Shown here: positions 1-8,553 of the stretch, piece after piece
How positions within the stretch are numbered: position 1 is the stretch's first letter
How the letters are laid out: every line of letters starts with the position of its first letter
DNA from: Wenyingzhuangia fucanilytica
Lineage (GTDB): Bacteria; Bacteroidota; Bacteroidia; Flavobacteriales; Flavobacteriaceae
DNA: 64,000 bases
Direction: 5' to 3'
Assembly: GCF_001697185.1 (NCBI RefSeq)
Contig: NZ_CP014224.1
Coordinates: 682,001 to 746,000, forward strand
Notes under the pieces: model-generated
Told to the model about the DNA's origin: nothing
Database searches by the model: none
What the model saw: the letters and a program-made list of their open reading frames with translations, nothing else
Translations under genes and position numbers: made by a program

Positions 1-468
1 GCTATTTCAAATGCATTGAGTAACTCTTTGAATTTGAAAAGAATAGACTTAGATGACTATATAGAAGAGAAGGAAGGAAAAACAATTGCTGATATTTTTA
101 CAGAGCGTGGTGAAATTTATTTTAGAAAATTAGAAACAGCTTGTTTACAAGAGTTATTAGATAGTAATGAAGAATTTATTCTTTCTCTAGGAGGTGGAAC
201 TCCATGTTTTGGAAACAATATGGAAATCATCAATCAAAAATCTACCTCTGTTTATTTAAGCGCAAATATTCCAACATTAGTAATAAGATTGTTACCAGAA
301 AAAGCCAAAAGACCTTTAATTGCTAGAATTGAAGATGAAGAATTAGCAGAGTTTATTGGTAAACACTTGTTTGAAAGACGTCATTATTATTTACAAGCAA
401 AAATTGCAGTATCTGTAGATAATAAGCCTGTTCAAATTATTGCGGATGAAATAGCTATGGCTTTATAA
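1..468 (+). CDS. aroK: Shikimate kinase, 5'-truncated by the window edge
   Basis: This enzyme phosphorylates shikimate with ATP in the cytoplasmic pathway to chorismate. The frame is open from base 1 with no start, so the N-terminus, including the Walker A P-loop, lies outside the window. What remains begins AISNALSNSLNLKRIDLDDY, which fits the segment just after the P-loop, with the shikimate-binding IDLDD motif. The LSLGGGTPCF stretch is the conserved glycine-rich substrate loop, and the RPLI region matches the lid of the kinase. A TTG at base 16 is in frame but is internal, not a start. The gene ends two bases before the stop of the opposing phosphoribosyltransferase gene. Confidence 0.88.
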   Translation, partial: AISNALSNSLNLKRIDLDDYIEEKEGKTIADIFTERGEIYFRKLETACLQELLDSNEEFILSLGGGTPCFGNNMEIINQKSTSVYLSANIPTLVIRLLPEKAKRPLIARIEDEELAEFIGKHLFERRHYYLQAKIAVSVDNKPVQIIADEIAMAL

Positions 469-469
469 A

Positions 470-970
470 TTAACACAAATAAGCCACAGACTCTTTTTCA
501 TTACTAAAATCAACTTTAATAGTTTCTTGTAAAGAAGTAGATAAAGAAATTCCTTTAAAATCTGCTTTTACAGGATATTCTTTGTGATTACGGTTAACCA
601 AAACAGCTGTTCTAAAAGAGGCTAAAGGTACTTCTAAAAAATGTTTAACTCCATAAATTAAAGTCTTACCAGAATTTAAAACATCATCAATTAAAACTAC
701 ATGTTTATTGGTGTATTCTTCTTTAGAGATACTTGTTGTTATGGGAGCTAAAAGATCTTTTTTATCTAAAATAACTTCGCACAAAGTAATATTTAATTCA
801 GAAATTTGTTCTAAATGGTTTTTAATGTGTTGTGCAAAAACAAATCCATTCCCATTAATCCCAGCCAAGATAATTTCATCAACATCACAGTGACTTTCTA
901 AAATTTGAAAAGCAATTCTTCTTGTTTTTTGAGTAATTTCTAGATGATTTAAAATAATAGACTTGTTCAT
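470..970 (-). CDS. Phosphoribosyltransferase-domain protein (PyrR-like)
   Basis: A 166-residue type I phosphoribosyltransferase. The PRPP-binding motif VVLIDDVLNSGKT sits at residues 91-103 with the two adjacent acidic residues and the Gly-Lys-Thr turn intact, and an upstream loop (residues 37-43) resembles the pyrophosphate-binding loop. Family members transfer phosphoribose to purine or pyrimidine bases. The length and sequence are closest to the PyrR/hypoxanthine phosphoribosyltransferase group, but the base specificity cannot be read here. It lies 12 bases downstream of the S4-domain gene on the same strand, so the two are probably co-transcribed. A regulatory RNA-binding role like that of Bacillus PyrR is not shown. 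Confidence 0.8.
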   Translation of the reverse strand: MNKSIILNHLEITQKTRRIAFQILESHCDVDEIILAGINGNGFVFAQHIKNHLEQISELNITLCEVILDKKDLLAPITTSISKEEYTNKHVVLIDDVLNSGKTLIYGVKHFLEVPLASFRTAVLVNRNHKEYPVKADFKGISLSTSLQETIKVDFSNEKESVAYLC

Positions 971-982
971 GTAATAATGAAT

Positions 983-1369
983 TTAATTTTCTGATTCAAA
1001 GTTATTGTTTTCTTGGTATTCATCTATATCTCTTCGATCTTTTTTACTAGGTCTACCAGCACCTTTTTGGCGGTAATAATCTTTAGAGTATTTTAAAAGA
1101 TCTAAATGATCAAAAGCTTCTTTTGGAGTGGTGTCTTTTCTGTATAAATCTACCAATTTAGCCCCAACTCTGTTAAGTGGAATATCTAAAACTTCTAACT
1201 GATAATTGATTTGGTTTTTGCGAACAATTAATTTTTCACCAATATACACCTCTTTAGAAGGTTTGGCATTAACATTGTTAATCTTAATATGACCTTTTTT
1301 ACATGCCTCAGTTGCTAAAGATCGAGTCTTAAACATTCTAATGGTCCATAAATATTTGTCAATTCGCAT
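983..1369 (-). CDS. S4-domain RNA-binding protein, HslR (Hsp15)-like
   Basis: A 128-residue basic protein opening with MRIDKYLWTIRMFKTRSLAT, the typical start of the S4 RNA-binding fold, followed by the GHIKINN turn and an acceptor strand. The C-terminal part (about 85-128) is charged and contains KKDRRDIDEY, as in the HslR/Hsp15 family, which binds free 50S subunits carrying stalled peptidyl-tRNA. The family assignment rests on the S4 domain and size. Its biological role in Bacteroidota is inferred. It is the first gene of a two-gene minus-strand unit with the phosphoribosyltransferase. Confidence 0.82.
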   Translation of the reverse strand: MRIDKYLWTIRMFKTRSLATEACKKGHIKINNVNAKPSKEVYIGEKLIVRKNQINYQLEVLDIPLNRVGAKLVDLYRKDTTPKEAFDHLDLLKYSKDYYRQKGAGRPSKKDRRDIDEYQENNNFESEN

Positions 1370-1440
1370 GCGTTATTTTTGTTTGTTTCTTTCTGCTAAG
1401 ATATGAAAATTGTAAATTGCGAGTTCTAAAACGTTCAATA

Positions 1441-2124
1441 ATGAATTTTAAAAAAATATGTTTAGCCCTAGTGGCATCAATTATATTCAGTTGTACTCCT
1501 GATACAATAGAAACATTTGACCATGCGGCACAGTATGTAACAGAAAAACCTATTGTGGATGAGTATTTGGCAACGCATTATTTTGATGATGTTGATAAAG
1601 AAATTAAAGAGATAGATGCAAACCAAACAGCTTTGATAAACGATGCTAACCTGCAAGCTTTGTCTACCAACTATAATGATGTTGATTATGTAATGTACTC
1701 ATATGTATATGAACAAGGACAAAATGAGGATGTAAGAGATCAAAATGGTAACCCTAGAGGTGAAGATGCCGTAGTTAGAGATGTAGTAGGTAGCCCTGAT
1801 AGAGATGACTTAGTAAATGTAGCCTATAAAGTATTTTCATTAGATGGAGAAGTTTATGAAGAAAGTAAAAGAAGTGATGGATTCTTATATTTAGATTCTT
1901 TAATTGAAGGATGGAGAATAGGAATGGCTGTTTTTAGAGGTGGTTATTCTAATGAGGATGACTCTGAAGTGTATAGAGAATACACAGAAACAGGAAAAGG
2001 TTTTATGATTATTCCCTCTGGTTTAGCGTACCAAAATCATGGTAGTGGTTTTATAGGTCAAAATGAAATAATTGTTTTTAAAATAGAGTTAAGAACAGTG
2101 ATTTCTTATGGAGAGGATTTATAA
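1441..2124 (+). CDS. FKBP-type peptidyl-prolyl isomerase-like lipoprotein
   Basis: A 227-residue lipoprotein. I place the start at the ATG at 1441; the reading frame extends upstream only through a TTG and non-signal-like residues. The signal peptide MNFKKICLALVASIIFSC ends in a lipobox with Cys18. The C-terminal half (about residues 125-225) has the FKBP pattern: a buried GWRIGMAVFRGG, then GKGFMIIPSGLAYQNHG and a final strand VFKIEL. FKBP domains catalyse proline isomerisation and aid folding in the envelope; whether this one retains activity is unknown. The N-terminal 100 residues are acidic and not recognised. A strong hairpin terminator follows the stop codon. Confidence 0.75.
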   Translation: MNFKKICLALVASIIFSCTPDTIETFDHAAQYVTEKPIVDEYLATHYFDDVDKEIKEIDANQTALINDANLQALSTNYNDVDYVMYSYVYEQGQNEDVRDQNGNPRGEDAVVRDVVGSPDRDDLVNVAYKVFSLDGEVYEESKRSDGFLYLDSLIEGWRIGMAVFRGGYSNEDDSEVYREYTETGKGFMIIPSGLAYQNHGSGFIGQNEIIVFKIELRTVISYGEDL

Positions 2125-2148
2125 AAAATAAGATATATTATTTGCTAA

Positions 2149-2188
2149 TAAAGGGTCTGTTTTATAAAACAGACCCTTTATTTTTTTT
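2149..2188 (+). terminator. Rho-independent terminator after the FKBP-like gene
   Basis: A perfect 32-nt palindrome (2149-2180), 16+16 bases containing GGGTCTGT/ACAGACCC, followed by eight T on the plus strand. It also overlaps the stop codon of the convergent DUF1697 gene, so one hairpin probably serves both transcripts, with the better T-run on the plus strand. Confidence 0.85.
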
Positions 2189-2711
2189 CGGCAATTTCTA
2201 CAAGTTTACCAATAGTTCTTATATTTCTTGTAGTGGCAATTATTTGTAACTGCTTTTCAAAATAATTGTTGTTTAGTTTAGAGTCACTAAGTTTTACACC
2301 GTATTTAACATAAATAACACTTTTTACTACATCAAATATATCATTAGGGTATTCTTTGTCTTTTAACTCACTTATTTTTTGGAGCTTAGGCACTTCTGAT
2401 AAAAAGCTGATATAGTTAGTTTTGTAATCTATCTCGTATGGATAATTGTTAAAAATATTTTTAAATTCATCAATGGAGTAACTAAATGCAGATACATCAT
2501 AATTGTAGTTCTTTAAAATAATACTTGTAAACAAAAGGTTTATTTCATTATTAGTTTTTAAATTGCTATCTACCACAAAATTACCGCTTTGTATATAGCT
2601 TTTAGCAGTTGTAATATTAGGGTGGGTTAAAAGAATCGCTATAAAATCTTTCATCAAAATTTTGTGTTTACCACTAACATTTATACCTCTTAATAATACA
2701 ATATACCTCAT
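2178..2711 (-). CDS. DUF1697 family protein
   Basis: A 177-residue cytoplasmic protein with the hallmark N-terminus YIVLLRGINVSGKHKI of DUF1697, the conserved AKSYIQSGNFVV strand at about residues 36-47, and the C-terminal TTRNIRTIGKL motif. The function of this family is not established. No signal peptide or membrane segment is present. It stands alone on the minus strand between two plus-strand units, with its stop codon inside the shared terminator palindrome and its start divergent from pta, about 90 bases away. Confidence 0.85.
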   Translation of the reverse strand: MRYIVLLRGINVSGKHKILMKDFIAILLTHPNITTAKSYIQSGNFVVDSNLKTNNEINLLFTSIILKNYNYDVSAFSYSIDEFKNIFNNYPYEIDYKTNYISFLSEVPKLQKISELKDKEYPNDIFDVVKSVIYVKYGVKLSDSKLNNNYFEKQLQIIATTRNIRTIGKLVEIAEKK

Positions 2712-2777
2712 GTAGAATAAATTTATTTAATAATTAAAAGTATGATTTATATTAGTTTTTACAGGATTTAATTATCT

Positions 2778-2785
2778 TACTTTTG
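2778..2785 (+). promoter_or_regulatory. Candidate Bacteroidota -7 box for pta-ackA
   Basis: TACTTTTG fits the Bacteroidota -7 consensus TAnnTTTG exactly and lies 17 bases upstream of the pta start codon. No clear -33 TTG was found at the usual distance. Confidence 0.5.
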
Positions 2786-2802
2786 TATAAAAATAATAAG
2801 TT

Positions 2803-4893
2803 ATGAGTAAAGCGATTTATATTGCAGCATCACATTCAAATAGCGGAAAATCTATTGTTACTTTAGGATTAATGAGGTTGTTATTAGGAAAAACAACCAA
2901 AGTAGGTTATATAAAACCAATTATTACTGTAGAGAAAAATAAAAAAGACTTTCATATAGAAACCATCCTTTCTCATTTTGATTTGGATATTGATTATAAC
3001 GATGCCTATGTGTTTACAGGTAAAGAAGTTATCACTAAAAGAAATCAAGGGAAAATAGGAGAGGTGATTGATACCATTATCAAGCAATACAAAAAAATGG
3101 AATCTAAATACGATTTTGTTTTGGTTGAAGGTACTGATTTTGAAGGAGATGCTACTTCTTTAGAGGCTGAGTTAAATGTAAATATTGCTAAAAATTTAGG
3201 GATTCCTGCTTTAATTATTAGTAAAGCTTCAAAAGGATCTATAGATAACACTATTGAAAACACAAAGTTGATTTATGATACTTTTAAAAATGGAGATGTA
3301 GAAGTACTTTCTGTTGTTGTTAATAAAGTAAGTAAAGAAAATGTAGGTAAAATTGAAAAACGTTTGTTAGATATTGTACCAAAAAATGTTGTGACTTGTG
3401 CAATTCCTTTCTCAAATAAATTATCTAATCCTACAGTGGCAGAAATTGTTAGAGAGTTAGATGCTGAGGTAATGTTTGGACAAGGAGGGTTAAACAATCC
3501 TATTGGTGCTTATGGGGTAGGAGCCATGCAGTTAAGAAATCACTTACAACATTACGAAGAAAATTATTTGGTAGTAACCCCAGGAGATAGAGCAGATATT
3601 ATTTTAGGATCGTTACAGGCAAATACCTCTAAAAACTATCCTAAAGTTGCTGGAATTGTATTAACCGGAGGTTTAAAACCAGAAGGAACTATTTTAAGAT
3701 TGATTGATGGACTTTCTGATATTGTTCCTATTTTGTCTGTAAAAACAGGAACTTTTGAAACCGCTACCAATGTAGCAAATGTTCAAGCACAGATTTATTC
3801 AGAGAATAACGATAAAATTTTAGCATCATTAAGAATTTTTAACAAATATGTACCTACTGATGATTTAACTAATAAGTTAATCAATTTTGAAGTAAAAGGG
3901 ATGACTCCCAAAATGTTTCAATACAATATGGTGGATAGGGCTCAAAAACAAAAGAAAAGAGTTGTTTTACCCGAAGGGAATGATGCTAGAGTATTAGAAG
4001 CAGCTGCTATGTTAGCCACTTTAAATATAGTGGATGTTACGCTTTTAGGAGATATTGAAGAGTTAAAAATAAAAGCAGAAAAAATAGGGATTGCGATTAA
4101 TTTTGATAAAATAAAAGTAATCAATCCACTTACTTCAGAGTATTTAGAAGATTTTGTAAATACTTTCTACGAACTTAGAAAACATAAGGGAGTGAATTTA
4201 GATATGGCTCGTGATACCATGACGGATGTATCTTATTTTGGAACCATGATGGTGCACAAAGGTTTAGTAGATGGAATGGTGTCGGGAGCAGTAAATACTA
4301 CCCAACATACCATTAGACCAGCGCTACAATTTATTAAAACGAAACCTGATGTTTCGGTAGTATCATCAGTTTTCTTTATGTGTATGGATAATAGAGTTTC
4401 TGTTTTTGGAGATTGTGCTATTAATCCAGATCCTACGGCAGAACAATTGGCAGAAATTGCTATTTCCTCTGCAGATTCAGCAGCAAATTTTGGAATCGAA
4501 CCAAGAGTCGCTATGTTGTCTTATTCATCTGGTTCATCTGGTAAAGGTGCGCATGTAGATAAGGTAAGAGCAGCTACAGAAATTGTAAAAACCAAACGAC
4601 CAGATTTAAAAGTAGAAGGGCCAATTCAGTACGATGCAGCAGTAGATGCTGGAGTAGCAAAAAGTAAAATGCCAAACTCTGAAGTAGCAGGACAAGCAAC
4701 AGTGTTGATTTTCCCAGATTTAAATACAGGAAACAATACCTATAAAGCCATTCAGAGAGAAACTGGAGCATTGGCTATTGGGCCAATGTTACAAGGACTA
4801 AATAAACCCGTTAACGATTTAAGTAGAGGTTGTACCGTTGACGATATTTTTAACACAGTTATTATTACTGCAATACAAGCACAAGAATTTTAA
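2803..4893 (+). CDS. pta: Phosphate acetyltransferase
   Basis: Converts acetyl-CoA and phosphate to acetyl phosphate in acetate overflow and assimilation. At 696 residues this is the long, multidomain form: an N-terminal P-loop domain of the dethiobiotin-synthetase type with SHSNSGKS at residues 10-17, a DRTGG-type regulatory domain in the middle (about 215-325), and the catalytic domain from about residue 375 with GNDARVLEAA and a C-terminal FPDLNTGNNTYKA motif. It is followed three bases later by ackA, the usual partner. A -7 box lies just upstream. Confidence 0.96.
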   Translation: MSKAIYIAASHSNSGKSIVTLGLMRLLLGKTTKVGYIKPIITVEKNKKDFHIETILSHFDLDIDYNDAYVFTGKEVITKRNQGKIGEVIDTIIKQYKKMESKYDFVLVEGTDFEGDATSLEAELNVNIAKNLGIPALIISKASKGSIDNTIENTKLIYDTFKNGDVEVLSVVVNKVSKENVGKIEKRLLDIVPKNVVTCAIPFSNKLSNPTVAEIVRELDAEVMFGQGGLNNPIGAYGVGAMQLRNHLQHYEENYLVVTPGDRADIILGSLQANTSKNYPKVAGIVLTGGLKPEGTILRLIDGLSDIVPILSVKTGTFETATNVANVQAQIYSENNDKILASLRIFNKYVPTDDLTNKLINFEVKGMTPKMFQYNMVDRAQKQKKRVVLPEGNDARVLEAAAMLATLNIVDVTLLGDIEELKIKAEKIGIAINFDKIKVINPLTSEYLEDFVNTFYELRKHKGVNLDMARDTMTDVSYFGTMMVHKGLVDGMVSGAVNTTQHTIRPALQFIKTKPDVSVVSSVFFMCMDNRVSVFGDCAINPDPTAEQLAEIAISSADSAANFGIEPRVAMLSYSSGSSGKGAHVDKVRAATEIVKTKRPDLKVEGPIQYDAAVDAGVAKSKMPNSEVAGQATVLIFPDLNTGNNTYKAIQRETGALAIGPMLQGLNKPVNDLSRGCTVDDIFNTVIITAIQAQEF

Positions 4894-4896
4894 AAT

Positions 4897-6081
4897 ATGA
4901 ATGTACTAGTTATTAATTCAGGGAGTTCCTCTCTAAAATATCAAATGATAGAAATGCCATCAGAAAAAGTTATTTGTGGTGGATTAATAGAACGTATAGG
5001 ACAGCAAAATTCAAAATTTGTTTATGATCCTACAGATGGAGAGGAAGTAGAGGTAGAAGCTGCTATTTCAGATCATAAAGAAGGATTGTCTAAGTTGGTT
5101 TCTTATTTGTTAGATGAAACCATTGGTGTTTTAAAATCTACAGATGATTTAAAAGTAATTGGACATAGAGTAGTTCATGGAGGAAGTACGTTCTCTAAAA
5201 CAAGATTGGTAACCCCAGAGGTAAAATCAAAAATAAAAGATTTGTTTTCTTTGGCTCCTTTGCACAATCCAGCAAATTTATTGGGTATAGAGGTTTGCGA
5301 AGAATTATTTCCAGCAGCTAAACAAATTGTGGTGTTTGATACTGCTTTTCATCAAACAATGCCTTCTGTCGCGTATAAATATGCTTTACCTAAGAAAATC
5401 ACAGAGGAAAAAAAGATTCGTGTATATGGTTTTCATGGAACAAGTCACAAATATATTTCTGAAAAAGCAAATGAGTTTTTAGGAACTAAAAATACCAAGT
5501 TAATTACTTTACATATTGGGAACGGAGCTTCTGTTTCTGCAGTAAAAAATGGTGAGTGTATAGATCATTCAATGGGTTTTTCACCAACTGCTGGTTTGGC
5601 TATGGGAACAAGAACAGGAGATATAGACCCTTCTGTGGTGTTACATTTAATTAAAAATTTAGGATATTCTGTTGATGAGGCTAGTAATATTTTAAATAAA
5701 CAAAGTGGGATGTTAGGGATGACTGGATATTCAGACTTTAGAGATATTGTTGCTCAATCGGAGTCTGGAAATAAAGATTGTACCGAAGCTTTAGAATTAT
5801 ATGCTTATAGAGTAAAAAAATACATAGGGTCTTTTGTAGCAAGTATGAACGGTTTAGATGCGCTTGTTTTTACGGCTGGTGCAGGTGAAAACTGTAAAGA
5901 AATAAGAGAATTAATTTGTAAAGATTTACAATTTTTAGGAATTGAAATTGATGAGAATCTCAATAATGTTAGAGCAAAGAAGTTAACAGAGATTCATGCT
6001 TCTAACTCAAAAGTAAAAGTGTTGATTATTCCTACTAATGAAGAGTTAGAAATAGCTAAACAGTGTTTTGAGTTGAATTAA
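4897..6081 (+). CDS. ackA: Acetate kinase
   Basis: Interconverts acetyl phosphate plus ADP with acetate plus ATP, completing the Pta-AckA pathway with the gene before it. The 394-residue protein starts with the phosphate-binding signature MNVLVINSGSSSLKYQ and contains the second signature GFHGTSHKYIS, the adenosine-site GNGASVSAV, and TGAGENCKEIR near the C-terminus. The length is standard for the family. It is separated from pta by three bases and ends just before a strong terminator, so pta-ackA forms a two-gene operon. Confidence 0.97.
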   Translation: MNVLVINSGSSSLKYQMIEMPSEKVICGGLIERIGQQNSKFVYDPTDGEEVEVEAAISDHKEGLSKLVSYLLDETIGVLKSTDDLKVIGHRVVHGGSTFSKTRLVTPEVKSKIKDLFSLAPLHNPANLLGIEVCEELFPAAKQIVVFDTAFHQTMPSVAYKYALPKKITEEKKIRVYGFHGTSHKYISEKANEFLGTKNTKLITLHIGNGASVSAVKNGECIDHSMGFSPTAGLAMGTRTGDIDPSVVLHLIKNLGYSVDEASNILNKQSGMLGMTGYSDFRDIVAQSESGNKDCTEALELYAYRVKKYIGSFVASMNGLDALVFTAGAGENCKEIRELICKDLQFLGIEIDENLNNVRAKKLTEIHASNSKVKVLIIPTNEELEIAKQCFELN

Positions 6082-6102
6082 AAGAACTGTATCATTATTA
6101 TA

Positions 6103-6143
6103 AAAAGGGTTTACTACATAAGTGTAGTAAACCCTTTTCTTTT
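6103..6143 (+). terminator. Terminator of the pta-ackA operon
   Basis: A perfect 16-bp stem (6103-6118 with 6123-6138) contains GGGTTTACTAC and its complement, with a 4-nt TAAG loop, and is followed by a T-rich stretch. Confidence 0.85.
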
Positions 6144-6235
6144 TATTTAGATGATGTTTTGTTAATATTTGGTCTTTGGCTTTGGTTACATTATTGTTTT
6201 TTGACTTGTGTATTAATTTAAAATCAAAAAATGTT

Positions 6236-6877
6236 ATGAAAAAAGTATTACTTGGTATGTTGTTTTTAGCAACAATGGGCATGTTTGCTCAAGAAACAGA
6301 ATTTAAATCTCCTATTAAAAAAGGGAGGGTTAATTTAGCAGGGAGTTTATCCGTGATAATAGATGATTCTAATTTTGAGAATAATAATTCTAAATATAAG
6401 AATGTTGTTTTTAGCCCTAATATTGGTTATGTAATTCAAGAGAATTTAGTTTTAGGAACTACTTTATCTGTTGGTTATGGTGAAAACAAGAATGATTATG
6501 AGAATAATAACTCTAACATATTTAATAAAAACACCAGAAAAAAATATAGAATTGGAGTGTTTGCTAAAAAGTATATACCCGTTATAGATAAATTGTTTTT
6601 GAATTTAGCACCAGGAGTTTATTATGAAAGAAATATATATTTATATTCAAACAATAACAATGATGATAATTATTCTAATCAATATGAAGTGAATGTTACT
6701 CCAGGAATAAGCTATTTTTTTAATAATAATTTAGCGTTACAAATGAATTTAGGTAGTTTATCATATAACTATATAGAGAGAAGAGATAAAGAGAGTGATG
6801 AAATTTCTAGTAAAGGAAATACAGTAGCACTAAACTTAACTTCAAATGTTTCTTTAGGTATTAGCTATTTTTTTTAA
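6236..6877 (+). CDS. Outer-membrane beta-barrel-like protein
   Basis: A 213-residue secreted protein. The start is taken at the ATG at 6236, which opens a classical signal peptide, MKKVLLGMLFLATMGMFAQ, with cleavage near AQ. The mature part is a series of short alternating strands rich in Asn, Tyr and Gly with aromatic ends (for example SPNIGYVIQENLVLGTTLSV), ending in VSLGISYFF. A terminal Phe after an amphipathic strand is typical of outer-membrane barrels. It probably corresponds to an OmpA-type or OmpW-like eight-stranded barrel, but no precise family was recognised. It is monocistronic, bounded by terminators on both sides. Confidence 0.72.
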   Translation: MKKVLLGMLFLATMGMFAQETEFKSPIKKGRVNLAGSLSVIIDDSNFENNNSKYKNVVFSPNIGYVIQENLVLGTTLSVGYGENKNDYENNNSNIFNKNTRKKYRIGVFAKKYIPVIDKLFLNLAPGVYYERNIYLYSNNNNDDNYSNQYEVNVTPGISYFFNNNLALQMNLGSLSYNYIERRDKESDEISSKGNTVALNLTSNVSLGISYFF

Positions 6878-6893
6878 AACTATGATAGGTAAT

Positions 6894-6932
6894 AAAAAAA
6901 AACTCGATAGAAATTTCTATCGAGCTTTTTTT
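6894..6932. terminator. Bidirectional terminator between the beta-barrel gene and the TerC gene
   Basis: An inverted repeat (6903-6924, CTCGATAG/CTATCGAG around AAATTT) is flanked by nine A on the left and seven T on the right, so it can stop transcripts from both converging genes. Confidence 0.83.
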
Positions 6933-7629
6933 ATTTGTTAATTTTTACAGTTTTGATTTGTATCAAATCAACTAAGAAAGCAAATAGCATAGAGAAATAA
7001 ATATATCCTTTAGGAATTTCAAAATGCAATCCTTCTCCAATAAGCGATACACCAATCATCATTAAAAAACAAAGTGCTAATATTTTAAAAGAAATATGTT
7101 TGTTAATAAAGTTTACAATAGGTTTAGAAGCAAAAATCATCACCAATACACTAATAATTATGGCGGTATACATTACATATAAATTATTAACCATTCCTAC
7201 AGCGGTAATAATAGAATCTATTGAAAACACAATGTCTAACAATAAAATTTCAAATAACAAATTTCTAAATGTTGGGTTTTTAATCTTCTTATCAGGATTA
7301 CTTTGATGGTTTTCTGTATGATGGAAAATTTCTGTACTAGCCTTGTAAAGTAAAAAGATTCCACCACCCAAAAGGATGATGTTTTTACCGCTAAAACCAA
7401 TTCCGAAAATTGTAAATAAAGTATTGTCTAGCTTTAAAATCCAAGAGATTACAGTAAGCAGTCCTATTCTGATAATTGCAGCTAGTGACAAGCCTATAAT
7501 GCGGAGTTTGTCTCTTTTTTCTTCGGGCAATTTATCAGTTAAAATAGAGATAAAAATAATATTATCTATCCCTAGCACAACTTCTAAAAAAATTAGTGAA
7601 AGTAAGGGAATAAGAATTTCTTGTAGCAT
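6931..7629 (-). CDS. TerC family integral membrane protein
   Basis: A 232-residue membrane protein with about seven hydrophobic helices. The TerC signature is clear: an acidic, membrane-embedded EVVLGIDNIIFIS near the N-terminus (residues 16-28), repeated later as DIVFSIDSIITAVG. TerC proteins are linked to tellurite resistance and, in characterised homologues, to manganese export or metal loading of secreted proteins. The two copies of the acidic motif suggest an internal repeat that binds cations in the membrane. The actual ion is inferred, not seen. No other ter genes are nearby, so a housekeeping metal role is more likely than tellurite resistance. Confidence 0.88.
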   Translation of the reverse strand: MLQEILIPLLSLIFLEVVLGIDNIIFISILTDKLPEEKRDKLRIIGLSLAAIIRIGLLTVISWILKLDNTLFTIFGIGFSGKNIILLGGGIFLLYKASTEIFHHTENHQSNPDKKIKNPTFRNLLFEILLLDIVFSIDSIITAVGMVNNLYVMYTAIIISVLVMIFASKPIVNFINKHISFKILALCFLMMIGVSLIGEGLHFEIPKGYIYFSMLFAFLVDLIQIKTVKINK

Positions 7630-7660
7630 AGTTTAGTTTTATATCAAATTTAATAAATTA

Positions 7661-7689
7661 AAAAACCCTCTAACAAAAGTTAGAGGGTT
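7661..7689 (-). terminator. Terminator of the thrS-infC-rpmI-rplT operon
   Basis: An 11-bp stem (7664-7674 with 7679-7689, AACCCTCTAAC and complement) has a 4-nt loop. In the minus-strand direction it is followed by a U-rich run, directly after the rplT stop. Confidence 0.85.
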
Positions 7690-7717
7690 AAAATATAAGC
7701 AAGATGTTATTTTAAAT

Positions 7718-8062
7718 TTATTTTACTTTTTCGACGATGGCCTTAAAAGCTTCTGGGTTGTTCATCGCTAAATCAGCTAAAACCTTACGGTTTAATTCGA
7801 TATTGTTAGCTTTTACTTTTCCCATAAACTGAGAATAAGACAATCCATGAATACGAGCACCAGCGTTGATACGAGTAATCCATAATCCACGGAAACTTCT
7901 TTTCTTGTTTTTTCTATCACGGTAAGCGTAGCACATTGCTTTCTCAACCGCGTTTTTTGCTACTGTGTAAACGTTTTTACGTCTTCCAAAGTAACCTTTT
8001 GCTTGCTTCAAGATTTTTTTTCTTCTGTTTCTTGAAGCTACTGAATTTACTGATCTAGGCAT
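7718..8062 (-). CDS. rplT: 50S ribosomal protein L20
   Basis: A 114-residue basic protein of the standard L20 length, starting [20 protein letters not shown] and containing the conserved [12 protein letters not shown] and [10 protein letters not shown] stretches. L20 is an early assembly protein of the large subunit and, in some bacteria, represses its own operon. It is the last gene of the thrS-infC-rpmI-rplT operon. A 161-base gap separates it from rpmI, longer than typical within this operon, so it could hold a regulatory RNA element or an extra promoter, though I recognised none. Confidence 0.97.
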   Translation of the reverse strand: MPRSVNSVASRNRRKKILKQAKGYFGRRKNVYTVAKNAVEKAMCYAYRDRKNKKRSFRGLWITRINAGARIHGLSYSQFMGKVKANNIELNRKVLADLAMNNPEAFKAIVEKVK

Positions 8063-8223
8063 AATTTCAATGTTTTTTGTAGTAAGGCGATTATCTTAAT
8101 TGTTAGTGTTAAATGTTTAATGGTTAACGATTCGTTGTGCATTAATCATTAATAACTAATCATTGACAATTCTTAAATAAGCCCACTCCATGGTTAATAT
8201 TTAATATTCCCGTTAAACTTAAA

Positions 8224-8421
8224 TTACTTTAAGTTTAATTGATTTTTGATGTTTGACTCATCACTTTTGTGAACTAACCCATCATGAGTTAACTTCAACT
8301 TACGCTTCTTAGACTTCTTTGTTAAGATGTGACTTTTAAAAGCGTGTTTTCTTTTTAATTTTCCAGTACCAGTTACCTTGAATCTCTTCTTAGCACTTGA
8401 TTTTGTTTTTAATTTAGGCAT
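8224..8421 (-). CDS. rpmI: 50S ribosomal protein L35
   Basis: A 65-residue, very basic protein with the L35 opening [20 protein letters not shown] and the [19 protein letters not shown] block. It binds the large ribosomal subunit. Length and sequence match the family fully. It sits between infC (132 bases upstream) and rplT, the usual order for this operon. Confidence 0.97.
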   Translation of the reverse strand: MPKLKTKSSAKKRFKVTGTGKLKRKHAFKSHILTKKSKKRKLKLTHDGLVHKSDESNIKNQLNLK

Positions 8422-8553
8422 CTCTCTTTAAGTTTTTTATTCTTGCTTATTTTATCTTTTAGTTCTTAAAGTTAAAAGTCTGTCAAGTATTAATATTTAC
8501 GCTTTATGAGTAAACTTTTAACTTTATTCCTTTTAAAACTTTAGAAACTAGTT

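Noticed and set aside
1417-1440. Upstream TTG start for the FKBP-like lipoprotein
   Set aside because: The extra eight residues are not signal-like, while the ATG at 1441 opens a clean lipoprotein signal.
2884-4771. Several minus-strand open frames within pta
   Set aside because: They overlap a clear full-length pta on the other strand and are Leu/Ser-rich shadows with no motif.
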